Origin: Sunxiuqinia elliptica
GTDB lineage: Bacteria > Bacteroidota > Bacteroidia > Bacteroidales > Prolixibacteraceae
Reading direction: 5' to 3'
NCBI RefSeq assembly: GCF_900113005.1
Contig: NZ_FONW01000001.1
Location: forward strand, 496,001 to 560,000
DNA length: 64,000 bases
In this document: one piece after another, positions 52,893-60,827 of the stretch
Position numbering within the stretch: position 1 is the stretch's first letter
Layout of the letters: each line of letters begins with the position of its first letter
The notes under the pieces: generated by a model
The model's database searches: none
What the model was told of the DNA's origin: nothing
The model's input: only the letters and a program-made list of their open reading frames with translations
Made by a program: the position numbers and the translations under genes

Positions 52893-53645
52893 ATGAAAGA
52901 GCAAATCAACCTGTTTTTGACGGCTGTCATGTTTTACAGTCGTATTCCTGTACCTCGTTCACTGCCTTTTTCCAATGAACGCTTAAATCGGGCAACGCGC
53001 TACCTTCCGCTTATTGGATGGTTAATCGGGGGCATTGGAGCTGCTGTGTTTTACGGGTTGAACCTGTTGTTGCCTCTGGAGCTTGCTGTTTTCTTGAGCA
53101 TGATGGCTACGGTGTTTGCAACAGGCGCTTTTCATGAAGATGGTTTTGCTGATTTCTGTGATGGTTTTGGCGGGGGCTATACCCGCGAGAAGATATTCAC
53201 AATCATGAAAGACAGTCGCATTGGAACCTACGGTACTGTGGGGATTTTGGGCATGCTAGGAACCAAGTTCTTGGCGTTACAATCCTTTCCGGCTGCCCTT
53301 ATTCCCTTGACCTTAATTGCGGGACATGCTTTTAGTCGCCTAATGCCTGTTGTGATCATTTTTACAAGCTGGTACTCACGCGAAGATGAGCTAAGTAAAA
53401 CAAAGCCAATTGGTAAAAAAGGGAAGAATAGCGACCTGATTTTGGCAATCATTTTTGCGATGGTGCCTATGGCGCTTTTGCCTTGGCAGTTTATGGCTGT
53501 TGTTTTACCTGCTGCCTTGTTGGTTACTTATGTCTTCAAAAAGTATATTGAAAGGAAAATTGGTGGCTACACGGGCGATTGCCTGGGAGCGCTGCAGCAA
53601 ATAATTGAGCTGTTGTTTTACCTGTGTTTATTAGCAGTACTATAG
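52893..53645 (+). CDS. cobS: Adenosylcobinamide-GDP ribazoletransferase (cobalamin synthase)
   Basis: Integral membrane enzyme of 250 residues that joins AdoCbi-GDP and alpha-ribazole (phosphate) in the last assembly step of cobamide synthesis. About six or seven hydrophobic helices are present. The N-terminal FYSRIPVP and the loop GAFHEDGFADFCDGFGGG with REKIFTIMKDSRIGTYG carry the acidic metal-binding residues typical of CobS. The C-terminus has the conserved GGYTGDCLGALQQ. It follows cobT by 193 bp, most of it repeat-like sequence, and precedes the CobC phosphatase. Membrane location is usual for the CobS/CbiB pair. Confidence 0.95.
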   Translation: MKEQINLFLTAVMFYSRIPVPRSLPFSNERLNRATRYLPLIGWLIGGIGAAVFYGLNLLLPLELAVFLSMMATVFATGAFHEDGFADFCDGFGGGYTREKIFTIMKDSRIGTYGTVGILGMLGTKFLALQSFPAALIPLTLIAGHAFSRLMPVVIIFTSWYSREDELSKTKPIGKKGKNSDLILAIIFAMVPMALLPWQFMAVVLPAALLVTYVFKKYIERKIGGYTGDCLGALQQIIELLFYLCLLAVL

Positions 53646-53658
53646 AAATTGAAAGTTC

Positions 53659-53720
53659 AAGCATCTGAGAATCTAATGTCCAATATCTGTGATCTAGAAG
53701 TCTATCATCTAAAATCTAAC
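53659..53720 (+). repeat. Degenerate cob-spacer repeat, copy 3
   Basis: The cobS-cobC spacer reads AAGCATCTGAGAATCTAATG, then TCCAATATCTGTGATCTAGA and AGTCTATCATCTAAAATCTA. It shares the CATCnGA start and the TCTAAnnTC word with the other copies and ends 2 bp before the cobC ATG. Confidence 0.65.
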
Positions 53721-53722
53721 GA

Positions 53723-54310
53723 ATGAAGTTAACGGCAATTCGACATACTCGGGTAGCAGTTCCAGCGGGAGTTTGCTATGGGCAAACCGATGTTTCACTG
53801 GCCGAAAGCTACAAGGAAGAGTTGGAACAAGTGAAGAGTGTTGTTGCCAATTATTCTTTTGATGCGGTGTTTTGCAGCCCACTAAAACGGTGCCAGCTGC
53901 TGGCTCAGGATCTTTTTGTACCTGAAAATATTCAGTTGGATCAACGATTGATGGAACTCAACTTTGGAGCTTGGGAAATGCAGGACTGGGAGACGATTAG
54001 CCGAACAGCAGAAACACAAAAGTGGTTCGATGATTTTGTCGAAGTACGATGTGCAGATGGTGAATCGTTTCGGGATCAAATTAACCGTACTGCACTTTTT
54101 CTGGATGAACTCAGAAAACAGCCGCATCAACAAGTGGCTGTAGTAACGCATGGCGGCATTTTAAGGGCTTTGAACTGCTTGTTGGAAGGTGTTGCACCAC
54201 ATGAGGCTTTTCAAACGAAAATTGATTACGGACAAGTGATTGATTTTACTTTCGATAGTTCGAAGTTATTCCAGGTTTCAAGTTGTTTGAATGAGTTTGA
54301 AAGGGACTAG
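53723..54310 (+). CDS. cobC: Alpha-ribazole phosphatase
   Basis: Histidine-phosphatase-superfamily enzyme of 195 residues that dephosphorylates alpha-ribazole-5'-phosphate or adenosylcobalamin-5'-phosphate. The phospho-acceptor His is in LTAIRHTRV (an RHT variant of the RHG motif, usual for CobC), followed by CYGQTDVSLAESY. The other pocket residues are in VFCSPLKRCQLLAQ, LMELNFGAWEMQDW and VVTHGGILRALNCLL (second His). It sits between cobS and the second cobT, again with repeats in the short spacers. Related phosphoglycerate mutases lack the CYGQTD pattern. Confidence 0.93.
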   Translation: MKLTAIRHTRVAVPAGVCYGQTDVSLAESYKEELEQVKSVVANYSFDAVFCSPLKRCQLLAQDLFVPENIQLDQRLMELNFGAWEMQDWETISRTAETQKWFDDFVEVRCADGESFRDQINRTALFLDELRKQPHQQVAVVTHGGILRALNCLLEGVAPHEAFQTKIDYGQVIDFTFDSSKLFQVSSCLNEFERD

Positions 54311-54350
54311 AGCTGAGAGCTGGGGGTCGAATTTCCAATTTCAGAGTTAT

Positions 54351-54398
54351 CTGAGCATCCCAAAATCTATTGTCTAACATCTAATGTCTTGATTCTTC
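54351..54398 (+). repeat. Degenerate cob-spacer repeat, copy 4
   Basis: CTGAGCATCCCAAAATCTAT followed by TGTCTAACATCTAATGTCTT is nearly identical to copy 2 over the first 27 bases. It lies in the cobC-cobT2 spacer, 16 bp before the ATG. Confidence 0.7.
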
Positions 54399-54413
54399 TA
54401 AATTAAAAAAACA

Positions 54414-55496
54414 ATGCATCAAACTGATTTTGAAATCCCTGGCTTTAGCGATGATTTGCGTGAAGCCATTCAGCATAAATTGGATAATAAAGCCAAGCCA
54501 GTTGGCTCACTTGGACGCTTGGAGTTTTTGGCCAAGCAGGTAGCCTTAATTCAAAATAGCTTAACACCGCAGTTGAATAATCCGGTGATGCTGACAGTCG
54601 CTGCCGATCATGGAATTACGGCTGAAGGGGTCAGCCCATGCCCAGTAGAGATTACTTGGCAGCAGGTTCATAATTTTTTGTCAGGTGGCGGTGGAATTGG
54701 CCTACTGTCGCGAGTATACGGCATGGATCTTCATGTTGTTGATGCGGGCGTAAATTATGATTTCCAAGCCCATCCGAAGTTGATCGATGCGAAGGTTGCC
54801 AAAGGGTCTCGCAATTTCTTGCAAGAGCCTGCAATGAGCGATGAAGAATGTATGCAGGCGTTTAACAACGGACGGTCAATTGTTGCTTCATTTCACGAGA
54901 AAGGATCCAACATCATCGGTTTTGGGGAGATGGGAATCGGAAATACCACTCCTGCTTCAGCTTTGATGTCCATTATTTGTAAGCTGCCAGTAAGTGATTG
55001 TGTTGGACCGGGAGCTGGACTCGATAATGAGGGTGTTTTGAATAAATGTCGGGTGATTGAGCAGGCTATCGAGAAACATGGTATTTCCAGTTCTGTTCTT
55101 CAAAACCTGGCTCGTTTTGGTGGATTCGAAATTGCGACAATTGCCGGAGGAATGTTTGAAGCAGCCACGCGACGGATGGTTATTTTGGTTGATGGTTTTA
55201 TAACTACTGCAGGCTTGCTGGTGGCACAGGAGCTCAACCGAAAGGTACTTGACTACTGTGTTTTTGCCCATGTTTCGGATGAGCAGGGACATCAAAAAAT
55301 GCTGGCTTACATGCAGGCTAATCCGTTGTTGAGTTTTGGCTTGCGCTTGGGAGAAGGAACTGGGGCTGCACTGGCTTATCCCATGATTAAAGGCGCAGTT
55401 GCTGTTCTTTCAGAGATGACCTCGTTTGAAGAAGCCCAAGTGATTAATACGAGTCATATTCGGTTTGAGGAAAAAGGCGAGTTGCAAAGTTCCTGA
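54414..55496 (+). CDS. cobT: CobT paralogue 2 (base phosphoribosyltransferase)
   Basis: Second CobT-family enzyme of 360 residues. It keeps the core motifs VAADHGITAEGVSPCP, VDAGVNYDF, FGEMGIGNTTPAS and the catalytic Glu in LGEGTGAALAYP (about residue 314), so it should be active. It differs from paralogue 1 at the base-pocket side: ITWQQVHNFLSGGGGIG (about 80-96) replaces VTWQMVMNFCSGGAAIN, and the PGAGLDNEGVLNKC loop differs. It also has short N- and C-terminal extensions. The divergence suggests a different lower-ligand base, or a heteromeric partnership as in the two-subunit ArsAB enzyme of Sporomusa (established for that species, not shown here). Confidence 0.9.
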   Translation: MHQTDFEIPGFSDDLREAIQHKLDNKAKPVGSLGRLEFLAKQVALIQNSLTPQLNNPVMLTVAADHGITAEGVSPCPVEITWQQVHNFLSGGGGIGLLSRVYGMDLHVVDAGVNYDFQAHPKLIDAKVAKGSRNFLQEPAMSDEECMQAFNNGRSIVASFHEKGSNIIGFGEMGIGNTTPASALMSIICKLPVSDCVGPGAGLDNEGVLNKCRVIEQAIEKHGISSSVLQNLARFGGFEIATIAGGMFEAATRRMVILVDGFITTAGLLVAQELNRKVLDYCVFAHVSDEQGHQKMLAYMQANPLLSFGLRLGEGTGAALAYPMIKGAVAVLSEMTSFEEAQVINTSHIRFEEKGELQSS

Positions 55497-55520
55497 GCAA
55501 CAGCGTTCATTTCTTGTACG

Positions 55521-55569
55521 AATGTCTGCTAATCAAAATATCCGAGTATCTAAAAATTTGTTATTTGAC
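55521..55569 (+). repeat. Degenerate cob-spacer repeat, copy 5 (weak)
   Basis: The cobT2-cbiP spacer contains AATGTCTGCTAATC and then GAGTATCTAAAAATTTGTTA, which aligns with GAGCATCCGAAAATCTATTG of copies 2 and 4 with several changes. It is the most eroded copy. Confidence 0.5.
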
Positions 55570-55583
55570 AAAAATAGTACCGC

Positions 55584-57065
55584 ATGAAAAATAAAGAGAA
55601 GCTAAAACCCTTGATGTTTGTTGGGACAGGCTCCGATGTTGGCAAGTCCGTGATCAATGCGGCCTTTTGCCGAATCTTTTTGCAGGATGGATATCATCCG
55701 GCTCCTTTCAAGGCACAAAACATGTCCTTGAATTCGTATGCCAGTGCCGAGGGATTGGAGTTGGGACGGGCGCAGGCGGTGCAGGCAGAGGCCTGTGGAA
55801 TCCCCTGTTTAAGTGCGATGAATCCTATTCTGCTGAAACCAACCAGTCAGCGAAAAGCCCAGGTGGTGTTGAATGGTAAGCCTGTTGGAGATCAAACAGC
55901 CAGGGAGTACTTTCTAAAGACTGATCGGGAGTTTTTGTTTGCTGAAGCGATGAAAGCCTGGAAAACCCTGGATGACCGTTACAATCCGATTGTGATGGAA
56001 GGAGCCGGAAGTATTTCGGAGGTGAACCTTTGGGACAAAGATATTACCAACATGCGGGTGTCGCTTGAAACCGGGGCGCCGACTATCCTGATTGCCGACA
56101 TTGACCGCGGTGGCGTGTTTGGGAGCGTCTACGGAACCATTCAGCTGTTGCCTGAGGCTGAACGTCGTTTGATTAAGGGCATTTTGATTAACAAGTTCCG
56201 CGGCGATATAAGTTTGTTCGAGGAAGGACGAAAGACCTTGGAAGAGCTAACAGGTGTTCCGGTGATTGGCGTGGTGCCTTACTTTAGCGATATTCATATT
56301 GAGCAGGAAGATAGTGTGGTGATTGACTACAAACGCGGACATGTGAAGGATGGACAGGTGAATGTAGCAGTTGTGTTGTTACGGCATATGAGCAACTTTA
56401 CGGATTTTAACACCTTGGAACGCATGCCGGATGTCAACTTGTATTATTCGGCTAATCCGGAAGAAATTGCCAAAGCTGACATCGTATTGGTTCCAGGATC
56501 AAAAAATACGATTTCGGATTTAATGTATCTGCGGAAGCAGGGATTGGCTAAAGCGATTATTCAAGCTGCTGAAGCCGGCAAAGGGGTGTATGGAATTTGT
56601 GGTGGCTACCAAATTATGGGGCAAGAAATTCATGATCCAAATCAGGTGGAAGGGGAAGTCGAGTCGATTCCCGGATTAGGGCTTTTGCCTGTTATTACAA
56701 CCTTGACTAAAGAAAAGCGGACCGTTCAAACTGCTTTCCAATTTGCAGATCGCGATGAAGCGTGCTCGGGCTATGAAATTCATATGGGAACCACGGAGTT
56801 ACAGGATGGGCAGCCCTTGTGCCGATTGAGGGATGGTTCTTCCGATGGTTGTATGGTTTCACCAAAATTATGGGGCACATACCTGCATGGTGTTCTTGAT
56901 AACAAGGTGGTTGTTGAGGAGATCATGAAAGCTTGTCAATTGGAAGCCAAAGCTGTGGCATTTGATTATAATGAATTCAAAGAAACCCAGTACGATAAAC
57001 TGGCAGACCACATTCGTGGGCATGTGGATATGGATTACGTGTATTCAGTGATGAAAGAGGATTAA
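55584..57065 (+). CDS. cbiP: Cobyric acid synthase (glutamine-hydrolysing)
   Basis: Amidotransferase of 493 residues that amidates four side chains of adenosylcobyrinic acid a,c-diamide to give adenosylcobyric acid. The N-terminal ATPase domain (about 1-230) starts MFVGTGSDVGKSVINAAF and has the conserved PFKAQNMSLNSYAS and ADIDRGGVFGSVYGT. The C-terminal glutaminase-like domain (about 255-493) has the Cys nucleophile in GVYGICGGYQIMG and the His in GTYLHGVLDN. Length and the QNMSLNS motif separate it from CbiA. Its presence means the host can handle intermediates earlier than cobyric acid, though no ring-building genes are in the window. It is 88 bp downstream of the second cobT. Confidence 0.96.
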   Translation: MKNKEKLKPLMFVGTGSDVGKSVINAAFCRIFLQDGYHPAPFKAQNMSLNSYASAEGLELGRAQAVQAEACGIPCLSAMNPILLKPTSQRKAQVVLNGKPVGDQTAREYFLKTDREFLFAEAMKAWKTLDDRYNPIVMEGAGSISEVNLWDKDITNMRVSLETGAPTILIADIDRGGVFGSVYGTIQLLPEAERRLIKGILINKFRGDISLFEEGRKTLEELTGVPVIGVVPYFSDIHIEQEDSVVIDYKRGHVKDGQVNVAVVLLRHMSNFTDFNTLERMPDVNLYYSANPEEIAKADIVLVPGSKNTISDLMYLRKQGLAKAIIQAAEAGKGVYGICGGYQIMGQEIHDPNQVEGEVESIPGLGLLPVITTLTKEKRTVQTAFQFADRDEACSGYEIHMGTTELQDGQPLCRLRDGSSDGCMVSPKLWGTYLHGVLDNKVVVEEIMKACQLEAKAVAFDYNEFKETQYDKLADHIRGHVDMDYVYSVMKED

Positions 57066-57316
57066 ATAGTGTCTGCAAGAAAACTTAGTGAACTGCGTTA
57101 CGCCCTTTCTGAAAATAGTCATTTGCGGTCAGTAAACTCCTTGTTTTTCAGAAATCGCAAGCCTTGTTTTCCGAGTTTTCTTATCAAACACTTCAATAAT
57201 CAACCGTTTTTTGAAGATACTAAATAGAATAGTTTGTGGTTGTTGAAAGCTGCAACAACTTCAAGATGAACTGGCAGTTCTCGGTTGCGAGCTGAGGTAA
57301 TTATACGAAACTCATT

Positions 57317-58237
57317 ATGGACTTAATTATACTTCCCCTTCTTATTGGTTTTTTGCTTGATTGTTTGTTGGGCGATCCGCGTTATTTGCCGCATCCAATC
57401 AGACTGTTTGGTCGCGTTATAAAGGAAATGGATCAGGCTTTTAACCGAGGAACCAAGCGTCGGATAAGAGGAACGCTGACCGTTTTATTCTTGATTGGGT
57501 TTACCTGGGTGATTTTATTTCTACTCTTTAGGCAACTGGAGAGTTATCCTGTTCTTTTTGTGATGTTGGCATCGTGTGGTGTATTCTTCGGATTGGCTAA
57601 CCACAGTCTGATTTATGAAGGTTGGTTGGTTATTCGTGCCTTGGAAGGGGAGGGACTTGAAGCCGGACGGCGGCAGTTGAGCTATATTGTTGGTCGGGAT
57701 ACGGCTAACTTGAATGAGCAGCAGGTTCGGACAGCTGTTTTGGAAACGATGGCAGAGAATTTAAGCGATGGTGTCGTTGGCCCGTTGTTTTATTATGCCT
57801 TGGGAGGAGTGCCTTTGCTAATGGCATATAAAATGGCCAGCACACTCGATTCTATGATCGCCTATAAAAGTGATCGGTATAAACAGTTTGGTTGGTTTGC
57901 AGCGCGTTTAGACGACTTTTTAAACTTGATCCCGGCACGCTTAACAGCCCTGTTGATGGTGCTTGTTCGGTTTAGTTGGAGCGGGATGGTGCATATTTTT
58001 CGGTATGGTCATAAACATGCCAGTCCCAATGCAGGTTATCCGGAAGCCGCTTTGGCTGGAATTTTAAAATGTCGTTTCGGTGGCCCGAATCGTTATCATG
58101 GTCAGCTGGTGGACAAACCTTACATCGGACACCATCAAAAAACAATCACGATTCATGATTTCTGGTCAACAACCTATGTAAATACAGCTACTACAGTTGT
58201 GATGATTGGGGGTATTATCTTATTCTATTGGGCTTGA
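57317..58237 (+). CDS. cbiB: Adenosylcobinamide-phosphate synthase
   Basis: Integral membrane enzyme of 306 residues that attaches aminopropanol (or its phosphate) to adenosylcobyric acid. The N-terminal GFLLDCLLGDPRYLPHPIRL is the family hallmark, followed by RRQLSYIVGRDTANLNEQQV, ETMAENLSDGVVGPLFYYAL (the acidic NxSD-type motif) and YKMASTLDSMIAYKSDRY, all conserved in CbiB/CobD. Several hydrophobic helices are present. It is preceded by a 251-bp spacer without the cob-spacer repeat but with a hairpin near 57237-57266, so it might have its own start. It is the last B12 gene; no threonine-phosphate decarboxylase follows. Confidence 0.95.
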   Translation: MDLIILPLLIGFLLDCLLGDPRYLPHPIRLFGRVIKEMDQAFNRGTKRRIRGTLTVLFLIGFTWVILFLLFRQLESYPVLFVMLASCGVFFGLANHSLIYEGWLVIRALEGEGLEAGRRQLSYIVGRDTANLNEQQVRTAVLETMAENLSDGVVGPLFYYALGGVPLLMAYKMASTLDSMIAYKSDRYKQFGWFAARLDDFLNLIPARLTALLMVLVRFSWSGMVHIFRYGHKHASPNAGYPEAALAGILKCRFGGPNRYHGQLVDKPYIGHHQKTITIHDFWSTTYVNTATTVVMIGGIILFYWA

Positions 58238-58429
58238 GAGAACTCAGAAGCTGTCGTGTCTTATTTATTAGTTCATTATTTGAAGGATTGATCTTTTTAA
58301 TTTTAAAGTGTTATTCACTTTCGTCAAAATACCTAACGGGTCTTGTATAATTTGGGATGGTACGCTCTGATTGATAAGGACCTTCATTGAGGTCTAGGGG
58401 AGTTATTACGATGGTAAGCAATGAGCCTC

Positions 58430-58663
58430 CTAGAATTGAAGATGTCCAATAGAAGGACCGTATTGTTTCAGTTTCAATCCTTCGGTTAAGATTAGCTGGC
58501 TTCTGTTGTGTGAATAGATCAGAGGTTTGCCGATAGTTAATGAGATGGAGCCACTGCCGTTAGTATGATAGGCTCCTGCAGGGGCTACCACTTCCAGCTT
58601 TTGCGACCAAGCTAGATTGATTGTGATTGCCAGAATGAACAAGCATAGTCCTTCTGTCTTCAT
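58430..58663 (-). CDS. Small secreted protein of unknown function
   Basis: Protein of 77 residues with a Sec signal peptide (to about LAWSQ). The mature part, VAPAGAYHTNGSGSISLTIG then LILTEGLKLKQYG, resembles the short N-terminal beta module that Bacteroidota place before T9SS sorting tails (pattern GSxxxTIGxP...LTQGF). Here nothing follows, so it is either a minimal version or a truncated gene. It is the last gene on the minus strand behind the LuxR-type response regulator, 90 bp downstream of it. Role unknown. Confidence 0.6.
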   Translation of the reverse strand: MKTEGLCLFILAITINLAWSQKLEVVAPAGAYHTNGSGSISLTIGKPLIYSHNRSQLILTEGLKLKQYGPSIGHLQF

Positions 58664-58753
58664 CTTGCCAATTGATTTGGTTCTTTATTGCAAAATAGAG
58701 ATTAAAGGAAGGTGTAGTAATCACTGAATTCAGTGATTTTTTTGATTCACTGC

Positions 58754-59350
58754 TCAATTGGGTTCCTTTAGCCAATTTTTTGAGGCAGCCAGAAAAATGA
58801 GTTCTGCACTTGTGTTTGCATGATACTTTTTAAGCAGGTTTTTGCGATGTGACTCGACCGTGTTAAAGCTAACGAATAGCTTTTGTGAAATTTGCTTACT
58901 CGTCAGTCCTTTGGCAAGTAGTTTTAGTATTTCCAACTCTCTTTTTGATGGTAATTCTGGCTCTAGTTTAACGGCTGCTAGTTTCAGCGCTAAGTTGACA
59001 GCTGTGAGTATTTGACTTTCCGTAAAGGGTTTGGTAATAAAATAGATAGGATTTACTGTAATGGCATCTTTTAGAATATTTTCTTCCGAATAGGCAGAAA
59101 TAATGATCAGTGGAATACGAATATTTAATTCGGTGTTTAATTGAAGGAGCGCTTCGATGCCAGTTTTACTATCTCTTAAGTAAATATCCGATAATACCAG
59201 GTCTGGCTTTTCCCTTTTATAGAGATCAATGGCTTCTTCAAAACAATCAGCAATGCCACAAACGGAATAGCCATTGGCAGTTAAAAGCTGTTTTAGGTTG
59301 GCTGAAATAATGAATTCATCTTCAATGATAAGTATTCTATGTGATTGCAT
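58754..59350 (-). CDS. Response regulator, NarL/LuxR family
   Basis: DNA-binding response regulator of 198 residues. The receiver domain (about 1-120) has ILIIEDEFIISANLKQLL with the acidic pair, the phospho-acceptor Asp in LVLSDIYLRDSKTG, and the conserved Lys in YFITKPFTESQIL. The C-terminal LuxR helix-turn-helix (about 135-195) has LPSKRELEILKLLAKGLTSK and FVSFNTVESHRKNLLKKY. Its start overlaps the end of the histidine-kinase gene by 14 bp, so the two are translationally coupled and almost surely partners. Confidence 0.95.
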   Translation of the reverse strand: MQSHRILIIEDEFIISANLKQLLTANGYSVCGIADCFEEAIDLYKREKPDLVLSDIYLRDSKTGIEALLQLNTELNIRIPLIIISAYSEENILKDAITVNPIYFITKPFTESQILTAVNLALKLAAVKLEPELPSKRELEILKLLAKGLTSKQISQKLFVSFNTVESHRKNLLKKYHANTSAELIFLAASKNWLKEPN

Positions 59351-60602
59351 TTTCTTCCTGTGTTTTAAGTATTAAGTCAATCGTTACTTCAGCTCCATTT
59401 TTATTTTGAATGGACATGTGCCCCCGGTAGGATTGGACCAACTGATAAATAAATGTTAATCCGAATGAATTGCTTTTTTCAAGATCATAATTTGGAGGAA
59501 ATCCTGATCCGTTGTCTTTGACCTTCAGAATGATAATATCGTCCTTTCTTGCCAAGTCTACTTTTAATGAAACCGCGTGATTATTGTTGTTGGCATGTTT
59601 TATGGAATTTGTTATCAGTTCGTTGACAATTAATCCCATATGAACAGCATCTTCCATGTGGATTTTAATTGGTTCAAGACGCACTCGCTTGCTTATTGAA
59701 AACTCTTTATTAATGTTATCTAGAATGTTGTCGATGAGATTGTTGAGGTAGTTGTCGAGCGATACGAGGTAGCCCTTTTCTGTTTTAATCAGCTTTTGAT
59801 GTATGAGCGACATGCTTAGAATCTTATTTCTAATGTTGATTAAAGCTTGATGGCTTTCCGGAGTCGTATACTGACTAAGTTGAATATTGATAATGCTGGT
59901 AATGATTTGTAAGTTGTTTTTAACCCGGTGGTTGAGCTCATTGGACAGAAATTCTATTTGCTTCAGACGATGCTTTTCTTCGAGGTATTTTTGTTCCAGT
60001 TGCTTGGAAACATTGGTAATTTTCTGATGTTTGTGTATAATTTCTTTTTTGAACAACAAGATGAAACTTGCAGACAGAAGAAAGCTAAAAATGATATTGG
60101 GGATATAGCATTTTTCGGCCAGGTTTTGCAAATGAGGCTCAACCGGATGAGATGCTATGACAAACTTACTTCCAAAGAAAAAGAGGATGCAGAAAACAAG
60201 GTATAAGTAGTGATGAGATCTTTTATCTTCTAAAAAGACAAACATAATGAGGAGAGCAAAAGTGTAGTACTCAGCACCAATATTTCCATAGCGGAAAGTA
60301 AAAGGAAGAAAGCCTAAAATTGGAAGAAGATAAAAGATAAAGAATCGCGCAAATTTCACTTTTTGATAGTAGGATAGCACGAAGTATCCACCAAAAAGAA
60401 CAATGCAGACACCGAAATTTAGAAGAGCATCAAATGGGTAACTTAAGACAATAAAAGTAAAGCCGTAGAATAAATAAACACTTGATCCAATTAGTGTTAA
60501 GTAGTTCGTTAACTTTTCTCTTTTTACCAAGTACGCAGGCTCCTTGGAATCGGTATTAAATTCGATAATATTCCTAAAAAAAGTATTAAAAGGATGAATC
60601 AT
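59337..60602 (-). CDS. HisKA_2-type membrane sensor histidine kinase
   Basis: Sensor kinase of 421 residues. The first 190 residues contain about six hydrophobic segments (e.g. YLTLIGSSVYLFYGFTFIVL, YTFALLIMFVFLEDKR, IFSFLLSASFILLF), so the sensor is intramembrane. A short coiled coil is followed by the HisKA_2 phospho-acceptor motif LNHRVKNNLQIITSIINIQL (about residue 220) and an ATPase domain with MGLIVNELITNSIKHA, VKDNGSGFP and FGLTFIYQLVQSY. It is coupled by overlap to the LuxR-type regulator. The HisKA_2 class often controls light, redox or general stress responses; the signal here is not visible. Confidence 0.93.
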   Translation of the reverse strand: MIHPFNTFFRNIIEFNTDSKEPAYLVKREKLTNYLTLIGSSVYLFYGFTFIVLSYPFDALLNFGVCIVLFGGYFVLSYYQKVKFARFFIFYLLPILGFLPFTFRYGNIGAEYYTFALLIMFVFLEDKRSHHYLYLVFCILFFFGSKFVIASHPVEPHLQNLAEKCYIPNIIFSFLLSASFILLFKKEIIHKHQKITNVSKQLEQKYLEEKHRLKQIEFLSNELNHRVKNNLQIITSIINIQLSQYTTPESHQALINIRNKILSMSLIHQKLIKTEKGYLVSLDNYLNNLIDNILDNINKEFSISKRVRLEPIKIHMEDAVHMGLIVNELITNSIKHANNNNHAVSLKVDLARKDDIIILKVKDNGSGFPPNYDLEKSNSFGLTFIYQLVQSYRGHMSIQNKNGAEVTIDLILKTQEENAIT

Positions 60603-60827
60603 AGGTTTTAGGATAAGATTACTTGTAATAAGGTCAGTTGTTTATCTTATGTAGATTGAACATCACGAATTTGCCGATGTTGTATATAAATTGCTTAGTG
60701 ATTGTGCTTGACGTTTGTTTTTGAAGATAAGTATTTTTAAAAGAAATAAAAAGCGTTTTTAACGGGCTTGAGATATGACAGGTATTGGCTTTTCATTTCA
60801 AGCTATTATCTTCGTCAAGATTGAGTT

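Noticed and set aside
57237-57266. Hairpin in the cbiP-cbiB spacer as a terminator
   Set aside because: The stem is short and has no T-tract, so I do not call it, though cbiB could still have its own promoter.
58310-58560. A stop-free minus-strand frame of about 80 codons overlapping and extending past the small secreted protein
   Set aside because: It has no start codon and no recognisable domain, and a chance open frame of that length is not rare. A frameshifted longer protein cannot be ruled out.
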